Assembly: GCA_034440135.1 (NCBI GenBank)
Contig: JAWXBP010000243.1
Coordinates: forward strand, 1 to 35,137
Source: Planctomycetia bacterium
Lineage (GTDB): Bacteria > Planctomycetota > Planctomycetia > Pirellulales > JALHLM01
Direction: 5' to 3'
Length of the DNA: 35,137 bases
The position numbers and the translations under genes were made by a program. Of the stretch, positions 8,258 to 15,338 are shown piece after piece (positions within the stretch are counted from its first letter, which is position 1; the number at the start of each line of letters is the position of its first letter). The notes beneath the pieces were generated by a model. The model searched no databases, had not been told where the DNA came from, and saw only the letters and a list, made by a program, of their open reading frames with translations.

Positions 8258-8322
8258 GCTACTGGCGGCTTGTCCGCTAGTGCTAGCCACGTCTATTCAC
8301 TGGCGAACAAGCCGCCAGTGGC
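8258..8322. repeat. Hairpin repeat between permease and ceramidase genes
   Basis: Two 25-base arms (8258-8282 and 8298-8322) are complementary at 22 positions around a 15-base loop. It lies 27 bases after the permease stop, so it could slow or end transcription, but there is no T-run. A half copy exists at 2991-3021. Confidence 0.65.
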
Positions 8323-8465
8323 GCCCATCAGAGTGAAACCACACGGAATCTGCTGTCCGGCAATTCCCTGGCGTCACGTTATAATCTCGGGATCATCGCG
8401 CGTTGGCGCGACGTATCCTTTCCGTGACGACGGAATCCACACCACTCATACGGTCGGCGCCGCCC

Positions 8466-9866
8466 ATGAATTCCCGAATGTTGATTGCCCCTCTGGCCTT
8501 CGTTGGTTTGTTGTTCTGCAATACGCCGCTTCGCGCCGAGCTCCAAGTCGGTTTCGCTGAGCGCGAGATCACGCCGGACATTTCCAAGCCGGTCTACATC
8601 GCCGGGTATGGGCAGAACCGCGTGGCGACGGCGGTTCACGATCCTCTGTTTGCTCGCGCGGTCGTGCTCGACGACGGGGAACGCAAGATCGCGCTCGTGT
8701 GCGTCGACTTGGTGGGCCTGCAACTTCCCGAGGTGCGGCGGATTCGGGCGGAGTTGAAGGACTTCGCCTACGTGATGGTTTCCAGCACGCATAATCACGA
8801 AGGTCCGGACGTGATCGGCATTTGGGGACCGTCGCCGGTGACGAGCGGCGTCGATCAAAAATATCTTTCGCAGGTCGTCGCGACCTGTGCGGCGGCCGTA
8901 GAAGATGCCGCAAAGAACTTGGCGCCCGCCGACGCCTACTTCGGCACGGCCAAGGATCATTCCCTGTTGCGCGATTCGCGGCAACCGGTCGTCTACGACG
9001 ACATCGTTCGAGTGCTCCGCTTCAACAAACCTGGCACACAAGAACCGTTTGGCATTCTGGTGCAGATCAACAATCATCCGGAATCGCTCGGCAGCGACAA
9101 CACGCAAATCACCGCCGACTTTCCGCACGCCACGGTCGCGGCGCTCAAGGAAAAGTATCATTGCCAGGTCGCCTATTTCACCGGCACGGTCGGAGGGTTG
9201 ATGAGCAACCCGCCGGAAATTCCGGGCCCCGACGGCAAACCGATGCACGACGAGAACTTCGAGTTCGCCGAATACTACGGTCGCCAATTCGCCAAGATCG
9301 CCGCACAAGCGATTGATAGCGCGACGTTGACAGAACTAACGCCCTTCGCCGTCGCCGCGAAGACGATCACCGCGCCGCTGGAAAACCCCGGCTATCAGAT
9401 GGCCCGCAAGATCGGCGTATTGCCGCGAGCCGGACGTGTCTGGACCGGTGATTTCGAAACGGTCGGCGACCTGGCCGCTGACGATACGCCCGCCGACAAG
9501 CTCGCGATCGAAACCGAAATCGCCTGCCTGCGATTGGGTGAAGTTCACGTGGCTTGTATCCCCGGGGAGATCTATCCCGAGTTGGTTTATGGTCAGTATC
9601 AGGATCCTGTCGATCCCGGCGCCGACTACCCCGATGCGGCGTTGGAACCGCATGTAATGCAAACCTTGCCTGGCGAAAAGAAGATGCTGATCGGCCTCGC
9701 CAACGACGAGATCGGCTACATCATCCCGCGCCGGCAATGGGATCACATCCCGCCGTTCGCGTACGGCCGCGATAAATCGCAATACGGCGAAATCAACAGT
9801 TGCGGTTCGGAAATCGCGCCGATCCTGATGAAGGCCCTCGAAAACCGCGTCCGGGAATTGAAGTAA
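8466..9866 (+). CDS. Neutral/alkaline non-lysosomal ceramidase-like protein
   Basis: About 466 residues with an N-terminal signal peptide (MLIAPLAFVGLLFC, cleavage near LRAE). The body starts with QVGFAEREITPDISKPVYIAGYG, as in the N-terminal domain of neutral ceramidases, and has the expected VMVSSTHNHEGPD metal-site block, INNHPES, and YFTGTVGGLMS. The family's metal ligands are histidines in such motifs; known members hydrolyse the amide bond of ceramides. Many planctomycete paralogues exist and their substrates are untested, so a ceramide substrate is inference. An in-frame TTG at 8403 would add 21 residues with no signal character; ATG 8466 or 8478 fits better, though neither has a strong ribosome binding site. 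The Nudix gene follows within 6 bases. Confidence 0.85.
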   Translation: MNSRMLIAPLAFVGLLFCNTPLRAELQVGFAEREITPDISKPVYIAGYGQNRVATAVHDPLFARAVVLDDGERKIALVCVDLVGLQLPEVRRIRAELKDFAYVMVSSTHNHEGPDVIGIWGPSPVTSGVDQKYLSQVVATCAAAVEDAAKNLAPADAYFGTAKDHSLLRDSRQPVVYDDIVRVLRFNKPGTQEPFGILVQINNHPESLGSDNTQITADFPHATVAALKEKYHCQVAYFTGTVGGLMSNPPEIPGPDGKPMHDENFEFAEYYGRQFAKIAAQAIDSATLTELTPFAVAAKTITAPLENPGYQMARKIGVLPRAGRVWTGDFETVGDLAADDTPADKLAIETEIACLRLGEVHVACIPGEIYPELVYGQYQDPVDPGADYPDAALEPHVMQTLPGEKKMLIGLANDEIGYIIPRRQWDHIPPFAYGRDKSQYGEINSCGSEIAPILMKALENRVRELK

Positions 9867-9871
9867 ACCGC

Positions 9872-10360
9872 GTGCCCGAAGAACTGGTCGACATCATCAA
9901 CGACGCCGGGGAAACGATTCGCGTCGAACCGCGTTCGGTAATGCGCCGCGAGCGGCTGCCGCATCGCTGCGTCTACATCCTGATGTTCAGCACGCGCGGC
10001 GAAATCTTCGTGCATCAGCGCACGGCGACGAAAGATATCTATCCCAGTTACTGGGACCTCGCGGCCGGCGGCGTATTGTCCTCCGGAGAAACCTTCGACG
10101 AAGGCGCCGCGCGCGAATGCCAAGAGGAATTGGGTGTCGCGACGCCGCTGACGTACTTGTTTCCGTTTAACTTCGCGGACGAACGCACCATCGTGCAAGC
10201 GCGAGTCTATCGCGGCGAACATGACGGTCCGTTTCGCTTGCAGCCGGAAGAAGTCGTGCAAGGCGAATTCGTAGCGTCCGACATGCTGGCGAAACTGATC
10301 GACACGCGCCCGTTCTGCCCCGACGGTCTGCAAGTCTGGCAGCGTTACAAGCAAGTTTAA
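9872..10360 (+). CDS. Nudix hydrolase, YfcD-like
   Basis: About 162 residues. The Nudix box is complete: Gly67, Glu73, then RECQEELGV (81-89), which fits G-x5-E-x7-RE-U-x-EE-x-G-U and would bind the metal for pyrophosphate cleavage. The start region (EELVDIINDAGETI), the LPHRCVYI and KDIYPSYWDLAAGG blocks and the acidic EEVVQGEF end resemble E. coli YfcD and isopentenyl-diphosphate isomerase relatives. I use GTG 9872, five bases after the ceramidase stop, since homology begins there; an ATG at 9800 lies inside the upstream gene. The real substrate is unknown. Confidence 0.85.
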   Translation: MPEELVDIINDAGETIRVEPRSVMRRERLPHRCVYILMFSTRGEIFVHQRTATKDIYPSYWDLAAGGVLSSGETFDEGAARECQEELGVATPLTYLFPFNFADERTIVQARVYRGEHDGPFRLQPEEVVQGEFVASDMLAKLIDTRPFCPDGLQVWQRYKQV

Positions 10361-10371
10361 ACGCACCCGAC

Positions 10372-10479
10372 TTCTGTAGCCGAGGTCTGTGACCTCGGTG
10401 GAGAGGACATCGAATACAGATCCCACGTCGAAGGGTAGACGACGCCTTCTCCCCGAGGTCACAGACCTCGGCTACAGAA
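10372..10479. repeat. Inverted repeat with 27-bp perfect arms
   Basis: Arms 10372-10398 and 10453-10479 are exact reverse complements. Each arm is itself a palindrome (CCGAGGTC-TGT-GACCTCGG), so either one long hairpin or two small ones could form. The right arm contains the TAG stop codon (10472-10474) of the minus-strand gene next door. It sits between two convergent genes, where a two-way terminator would be expected. Confidence 0.75.
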
Positions 10480-10978
10480 ACGAATCCCAGCGCGTCTCCG
10501 GATACGTCCCGTAAAAGCGCTTGATGAAATTGCGGCGCCAGCGTGCGGGGCAATGAGGCTCCCAGCCCCAGCGAGCGGCGAGGCGATCGCTGATGCGGAG
10601 GTTGGCCGCGTCGGAAACGATTGCGTCGATGCCTTTCAATTTCGCAATGGCGTACAGCACCTGCAGCGCGCCGTGAACCGTGGCCAGCGTCGCGTCGCGA
10701 TAACTAACGGCATACTTGAGCGCAACGAAGTTGCTCATCCCGCGCGGCTGATTGTAGTACAGCCAGCAGCGATCGCCCGCTCGATGCCGATGTTGCCACG
10801 CGCCCAGCACGGTCAGGTCCGGCCACGAAACCAGTTTCGGCAACGGCCGCAGCACGATCTGGTGCAAGCGGCCGCCGCGCATTTCAATCACGCCGTAACG
10901 CCGCCGGCGCAGGACATCCGTCTGCGCGTGAAAATCGCGCACGACTTCGAAGGGCGGGGCGAGCGTTAGGCCGGACAC
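10472..10978 (-). CDS. Uncharacterised protein, possibly GNAT-like fold
   Basis: 168 residues; I do not recognise a named family. The start is GTG 10978, supported by GAGGAAAG a few bases upstream. There is no signal peptide or membrane helix. The sequence is rich in Arg and Trp. The end (ISDRLAARWGWEPH, then WRRNFIKRFYGTYP) resembles the C-terminal part of acetyltransferase-like proteins, where a residue block of the type RLYERLGF is usual; this is only a hint. The middle has a YYNQPRG stretch and a hydrophobic helix VHGALQVLYAIAKL. It lies 56 bases from the Rrf2 gene on the same strand, so they may be co-transcribed. The stop codon lies inside an inverted repeat. Confidence 0.65.
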   Translation of the reverse strand: MSGLTLAPPFEVVRDFHAQTDVLRRRRYGVIEMRGGRLHQIVLRPLPKLVSWPDLTVLGAWQHRHRAGDRCWLYYNQPRGMSNFVALKYAVSYRDATLATVHGALQVLYAIAKLKGIDAIVSDAANLRISDRLAARWGWEPHCPARWRRNFIKRFYGTYPETRWDSFL

Positions 10979-11034
10979 GATGCTTTCCTCGATGGACTAC
11001 GAATCCATCAACAAGCATAGCTCCGCCGCCTGCG

Positions 11035-11499
11035 TTAGTTTTTGATCGCGCTTTCGTCGGCGGCCGGGGCTTTACGTGGAAAGTCGCACAACGGCACGCT
11101 TTCCGAGGGATCGGCGATGACCTCGGCCAGGGTCGAGGACTCGAACGCCCGTTCCACCATTGCCATGGCGTCGTCGAGCCGCTTGTGCAGCGGACAAAGC
11201 CGCACGCCATGGGATGCCAGGCCCAGCGGGCAGGTCCGGATGCGCTGCAGCTTCTCGACAGCGTTGACCACTTCCAGGATGGAGATTTCCTCCGGCCGTT
11301 TCGCCAGCCGAAAGCCACCGTGGAGCCCTCGCTGGGAAGTCACAAGTCCTGCTCGCTGCAGACTTTGCATCACCTTGGATAGGTAGGCCTTGGGGACTCG
11401 CGTGACCTCGGCGATTTCGTCCACGGTGCGAGCGCCGGCCGAATCGTCGGCCAGTAATACGGATGCCCTGAGGGCGTACTCAACGGTTTGGGAGATCAC
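11035..11499 (-). CDS. Rrf2-family transcriptional regulator
   Basis: 154 residues with the classic Rrf2 opening (MISQTVEYALRA), a winged helix with recognition helix KAYLSKVMQSLQRAGL, and the GLHGGFRLAK wing. Known members (IscR, NsrR, RsrR) sense iron-sulfur status, NO or redox through a bound Fe-S cluster. Here only two of the three usual cluster cysteines are in place: Cys90 and Cys102 (CPLHKRLD, with His105). The middle site has His97 and no Cys. A further Cys138 is near the end. GTG 11499 is the only possible start, as a stop codon lies two codons before it. It diverges from the protoglobin gene across 151 bases, so it is likely to control that gene and itself. A possible partner gene lies downstream. 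Confidence 0.9.
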   Translation of the reverse strand: MISQTVEYALRASVLLADDSAGARTVDEIAEVTRVPKAYLSKVMQSLQRAGLVTSQRGLHGGFRLAKRPEEISILEVVNAVEKLQRIRTCPLGLASHGVRLCPLHKRLDDAMAMVERAFESSTLAEVIADPSESVPLCDFPRKAPAADESAIKN

Positions 11500-11650
11500 T
11501 TTTTAGATATCCGGACCTTGACATCCAGTATTTGCATAACCTACCATTGCTCGCGTTACCAATATACCACGATCTCGAAGTCGTGGGACGGACTCGAACT
11601 GGATGCAACGGCCGTTTTGCGGCGGGCGACCAACAAAAGGGACGACGACC
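11500..11650. promoter_or_regulatory. Divergent Rrf2/protoglobin control region
   Basis: This 151-base gap is AT-richer than its surroundings at the Rrf2 side. On the plus strand TTGACA (11518-11523) with TACCAT 18 bases later (11542-11547) could be a promoter for the protoglobin gene. An 18-bp dyad, CACGATCTCGAAGTCGTG (11568-11585, 7 of 9 pairs), lies downstream of it and could be an operator. I found no clear IscR or NsrR consensus site. Confidence 0.4.
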
Positions 11651-12277
11651 ATGCGGCATATCGACGAACCTCGGCTGGAATCCGATCTCGCTTATCGTTT
11701 CGCGTACGTCACCGAATTCATGGGCTTGAACGGCGCCGATATCAAGGCGATCCACGCCTCGGCCGCGCACCTGGCGCCGGTCGTCGCGTCGCTTGTCGAC
11801 GCTGTCTACGACAAACTCGCAACTTACGACGCCACCTGGCGGCACTTCGTCCCGCGTCAGTCCGGCTTTGAAGGAGGCGTCCCCGAGAGCGTCGAAGCCC
11901 TGACGATGGACCACGAGCAGATTCAGTTCCGCAAGGCCCACTTGCAGCGCTACCTGGTTAAATTGGTCACCGGCGCCTATGACGACGCCATGGTCGGTTA
12001 CCTCGACCTGGTCGGCAAGATGCACACGCCCGGCCAAGGGAGCCAGGCGATCAACGTGCCGCTCGTGCAGATGAACGCTCTCTTGGGTTTCGTGGCGGAT
12101 GCGCTGAACGCAACGATCTTCAGCCTCGGCCTCAGCCGCGAAGACGAAACGCGCACGATCCGCGCCTTCAGCAAGTTGCTGTGGGTGCAAAACGATTTGA
12201 TCAACCGCCACTACCAGGCATCCCAGCCATCGTCGCACGCGGGGAACGGTGCGGACCGCATCGCCGTGTCGGTGTAA
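11651..12277 (+). CDS. Protoglobin-domain haem protein
   Basis: About 208 residues; almost the whole length is one protoglobin domain (PF11563), with no attached signalling domain. Family features include the RFAYVTEFMGLNGADI start helix, DHEQIQFRKAHLQRYL, and a LVGKMHTPG block whose His125 corresponds to the proximal haem ligand of globin-coupled sensors and protoglobins. Known protoglobins bind O2, CO and NO in the cytoplasm. ATG 11651 follows an AAGGGA site. It is transcribed away from the Rrf2 regulator and is followed, 86 bases on, by a gene for a secreted protein with one haem c motif. A role in gas sensing or NO handling is an inference. The last 20 residues are polar and probably disordered. 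Confidence 0.85.
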   Translation: MRHIDEPRLESDLAYRFAYVTEFMGLNGADIKAIHASAAHLAPVVASLVDAVYDKLATYDATWRHFVPRQSGFEGGVPESVEALTMDHEQIQFRKAHLQRYLVKLVTGAYDDAMVGYLDLVGKMHTPGQGSQAINVPLVQMNALLGFVADALNATIFSLGLSREDETRTIRAFSKLLWVQNDLINRHYQASQPSSHAGNGADRIAVSV

Positions 12278-12317
12278 GCAGTTGTTTGACGTGGGAGCTT
12301 TCGGCCGGGCCCAATCC

Positions 12318-12351
12318 CACTGAAAACTGAGCACTGAAAACTTCCAACTCC
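12318..12351. repeat. 34-bp dispersed repeat, copy 1
   Basis: This matches 23654-23687 at 32 of 34 positions and contains two ACTGAAAACT units. Its end is 12 bases before the ATG of the next gene. Read on the minus strand it would encode a KFSVLSFQ-like peptide, which explains a spurious antisense frame here. Confidence 0.75.
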
Positions 12352-12363
12352 CCCAAGTTTTCA

Positions 12364-13671
12364 ATGTACGCCTCATCGCTGATTCGCTGGCGCGTTGCCG
12401 CGGCAATCCTGGTCGCCCTGATTGGAACGCGCGCAGCCCGCGCGCAATACGATTTTGAAGGCGCGCCGATCAACTATGCGACCGCGCCGACAGACCAGCC
12501 TGTTTCGCAGTTGATCGAGCGACTGTCGCGGGACGGTGCCTCGCTGAAACGTGAAGGCCGACAGGGCATATTGAAGGCACTGCTGGAAGCCTGGGAGATT
12601 CCCGTCTCCTCGCAGGTCTTGGTGTTCACCAAGACCAGCTTTCAAAGCGAGCGGATTTCGCCGAAGACGCCGCGGGCTCTCTATTTCTCCGACGACGTGT
12701 ATGTCGGCTGGGTTCAAGGCAGTCAACTGCTGGAAGTGACCGCCTATGATCCACAACTGGGGCCGATCTTCTACACCGTCGATCAAGCCGGGTTCGACAA
12801 GCCGGAGTTCTTGCGGCAGAATCACGAATGCACGCAGTGTCACGCTTCTTCGCTCACGCACGGCGCGCCGGGACATATCGTGCGGAGCGTGTACTCGGAC
12901 ATTTCGGGTCATCCCATCCTGCGGAACGGCTCATTTCTGACCGACCACCGCAGCCCTCTTAAGGAACGCTGGGGCGGCTGGTACGTCACTGGCCGGCACG
13001 GGCAACTTCGGCATCTTGGCAATCAGTGGTTTTCCGAGGTCGTGAAGGTCGAAGAGTTGAATCGCGAACCGGGCGCGAACATCACGTCGCTGGACGATCG
13101 CATCGATACGAGCCGCTATTTAACGCCGCATAGTGATATCGTGGCGCTGATGGTGCTCGAACATCAGACGACGGTGCAGAATCAACTCGCTCAAGCCGTC
13201 TACCAAACGCGCTACGCGCTCCGCGACGCAGACGCGATGAACCAGGCGCTCGATCGCCCGGCCGATTTCCAGTCCGAAAGCACGCAACGTCGCATCAACA
13301 ACGCGGCGGAGGCCTTGCTCAAGGTAATACTCCTCGATGGTGAAGCCGCGCTCGGCGACAAGATCGAAGGCACGAGTGGGTTCGCCCAGGAATTCAGCCA
13401 ACGCGGTCCGCGCGACGCACAAGGCCGCTCGCTTCGTGAGCTAGACCTCGAACGACGGCTTTTCAAGTATCCGTGCAGCTATTTGATCTACTCGCGCGGC
13501 GTCATGGAAATGCCGGCCGCCCTTAAAAGCGTGTTCTTCGCGCGGCTTTGGGCCACACTGGACGGCTCTCCCGCCACGGACGATCTGCAGGGCCTGTCGA
13601 TCGCGGACCGGCAGGCAATTCGAGAAATCCTCCGCGAGACGCTGCCGGCGGAGTTGTTGGCGCAGCAGTAG
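12364..13671 (+). CDS. Secreted protein with one CxxCH haem c motif, unknown function
   Basis: 435 residues. The N-terminus is a signal peptide (RWRVAAAILVALIG, cleavage near ARAQ). A single Cys156-x-x-Cys159-His160 motif (HECTQCHASS) should bind one haem c covalently in the periplasm. It is followed by HGAPGHIVRSVYSD. The rest does not look like a small standard cytochrome c: there are about 150 residues before the motif (VLVFTKTSFQSERISPKTPRA, DVYVGWVQGS) and 270 after, mostly helical, with YPCSYLIYSRGVMEMP near the end. I have the impression that similar proteins occur in other planctomycetes and acidobacteria as hypotheticals, but cannot name the family. A dispersed repeat sits just before the ATG. 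It is downstream of the protoglobin gene on the same strand and may belong to the same unit. Confidence 0.75.
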   Translation: MYASSLIRWRVAAAILVALIGTRAARAQYDFEGAPINYATAPTDQPVSQLIERLSRDGASLKREGRQGILKALLEAWEIPVSSQVLVFTKTSFQSERISPKTPRALYFSDDVYVGWVQGSQLLEVTAYDPQLGPIFYTVDQAGFDKPEFLRQNHECTQCHASSLTHGAPGHIVRSVYSDISGHPILRNGSFLTDHRSPLKERWGGWYVTGRHGQLRHLGNQWFSEVVKVEELNREPGANITSLDDRIDTSRYLTPHSDIVALMVLEHQTTVQNQLAQAVYQTRYALRDADAMNQALDRPADFQSESTQRRINNAAEALLKVILLDGEAALGDKIEGTSGFAQEFSQRGPRDAQGRSLRELDLERRLFKYPCSYLIYSRGVMEMPAALKSVFFARLWATLDGSPATDDLQGLSIADRQAIREILRETLPAELLAQQ

Positions 13672-13683
13672 TCGCTGAGCGCC

Positions 13684-15207
13684 TTAATTCTCTTCGCCCA
13701 GCGTCACGGTCTTCACAAATTCCTCGCCGTTTCGCTGTGCGCGAACCTCCGCCTTTTCGCCGGCTTTCATGGTGCGGATCATGGCCCGCAGCTGCTCAAA
13801 GTTGCCGACCGGCGCGCCGTTGTAGTGCGTGATTAAATCGTCCACGTGGAAGCCGGCTTCGGCCGCCGCCATGCCTGGCTGGACATCTTGCAGTTCGCAA
13901 CCGAGCGGACTTTCGGTGCCGATCACGCCCAGGAAACCACCCTGGCGATGGTCCACGCGCACCGTCGAGTGTGCGGCGATGAAGGCGTCGGCCGCTGCCA
14001 TCGTCACTTCGGTGCCGTACAAGCTGAGCATGCTTAAGTTGGGGTTCTCACCGAGTTTGGCCAAACAGGTATCATCCACCGGGCAGTATTTCACATAAAG
14101 CATCCGCAGCCGCGGCAGCGATTCCACGTGCTTCAACCCGGCGCTGGTAATCGGCAAGTGCTTGAGTTCTACGCCCATCAAGGTGTTCAGCCCCGCAAAC
14201 AGTTGCATCCCGTCGTCGTGAATGTCGAGGCCGTCCAATCGGACGGTTTCCAAACTCTTCAAGGCAACCAATGGAGCCAGTCCGGCGCCGGTGACGGGCA
14301 GTTTCTTGAGTTCCAGACTTTTCAGACCGGTCAATTCGCTGAGTGGTTTGAGTCCTGCGTCACTGATGGCCAGGCCCTCAAGTTGGAGCGTCTCCAAATC
14401 CTTGAGCGCCACGATGTGCGCCAGGCCGGCGTCGGTGATGGCGTTGTTGCGGAGGTTCAGCAACTCGAGTCGCGGATGAGCCGAGACGACGGACATCGAT
14501 GCGTCCGTCAACGGCACGTTTTCCGCCTGGAGATAAAGCAGATTCGGCAGTTGCTTGACGTGAGCAAAGCCGGCGTCCGTGAGTTTCGTGTTCAACAGCC
14601 TCAAGTGGCGCAGCTGCGTTCGCGGGCCGAAAAACGCGAACGCCTCGTCGCCCAACGTCACGCCGTCGCAAACGAGTGCGGTCATCTCGGGGAACCAACG
14701 CAGCAACTGGAGGTCTTCGTCCGTTCCTTTCCAGGTTTCTCCGGAAATTTGCACCGAGATCAAATCGGCTCCCTGCATCGGGACCGTCGCGCCGAGTTCT
14801 TCCAAGCGCGCGAGCGCAGCGTCGCGCCGCATTTCCATGCGGCCGCGCAAGGCCGTCTTCGCGCGGCCCACGATTCGTGGCTCCCCCGATTCCGCGAGGC
14901 CGTCGAGCGCCTGTTCCGCGGCATCGGCCGTCGCCACGTCCGTGGATAGCGCCAATTGCCCGAGGACCGAAATCGCCCGCGCGCTGGTTTCCAGTTCCGG
15001 CGCGCGCGCCGCTTCGACCAGCAATGGAATCGCCACCGGCCCGGCCTCGACTAACGCGGCGCTGGCTTGCTCCCGCACGAAATAGTCATCGGCGTCCAAC
15101 TCGCGAATCCGCGCGGCGAGGGCGATCCCATCAACGGCAGGTTCATTCGAGCGCGCACTTGGCGCGATCAGCAACGCCAGCCCAATGCTCAACAATAACG
15201 GTTTCAT
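13684..15207 (-). CDS. Leucine-rich-repeat protein with C-terminal PDZ domain
   Basis: About 507 residues from ATG 15207, which begins a signal peptide (MKPLLLSIGLALLIAP). An in-frame upstream start at 15249 would bury it and is rejected. Residues about 25-130 are helical with HEAT-like repeats (ELDADDYFVREQASAALVEA, VAIPLLVEAAR). Residues about 170-400 hold leucine-rich repeats of the bacterial kind, with units such as LRLLNTKLTDAGFAHV and LNLRNNAITDAGLAHI, roughly nine in number. The last 100 residues (FLGVIGTESPLGCELQDVQPG, DDLITHYNGAPVGNFEQL) form a PDZ domain. Such proteins are usually envelope-located scaffolds for protein contacts; no catalytic residues are seen. The histidine-kinase gene starts upstream on the same strand, separated by 131 bases. 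Confidence 0.85.
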   Translation of the reverse strand: MKPLLLSIGLALLIAPSARSNEPAVDGIALAARIRELDADDYFVREQASAALVEAGPVAIPLLVEAARAPELETSARAISVLGQLALSTDVATADAAEQALDGLAESGEPRIVGRAKTALRGRMEMRRDAALARLEELGATVPMQGADLISVQISGETWKGTDEDLQLLRWFPEMTALVCDGVTLGDEAFAFFGPRTQLRHLRLLNTKLTDAGFAHVKQLPNLLYLQAENVPLTDASMSVVSAHPRLELLNLRNNAITDAGLAHIVALKDLETLQLEGLAISDAGLKPLSELTGLKSLELKKLPVTGAGLAPLVALKSLETVRLDGLDIHDDGMQLFAGLNTLMGVELKHLPITSAGLKHVESLPRLRMLYVKYCPVDDTCLAKLGENPNLSMLSLYGTEVTMAAADAFIAAHSTVRVDHRQGGFLGVIGTESPLGCELQDVQPGMAAAEAGFHVDDLITHYNGAPVGNFEQLRAMIRTMKAGEKAEVRAQRNGEEFVKTVTLGEEN

Positions 15208-15338
15208 CGTGCGACCCAGTTCGATGATTCGTTCGCTGTACACTCTCAAGTCTATCCAATCCCCACCAAACCAACACGCTCTTCGAGTTCCCTCTCTCCG
15301 CCGCGTCTCTGCGCCTCCGCGCTTCCCCCCGCGCAGTG

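Noticed and set aside
11605-12406. Minus-strand open frame opposite the protoglobin gene
   Set aside because: It lacks a recognisable domain and is antisense to a protein with clear family motifs; its KFSVLSFQ part is the repeat at 12318-12351 read backwards.
13828-15227. Plus-strand open frames opposite the LRR-PDZ gene
   Set aside because: The minus-strand protein has clear repeats and a PDZ domain; the opposite frames are Arg/Ser-rich shadows.
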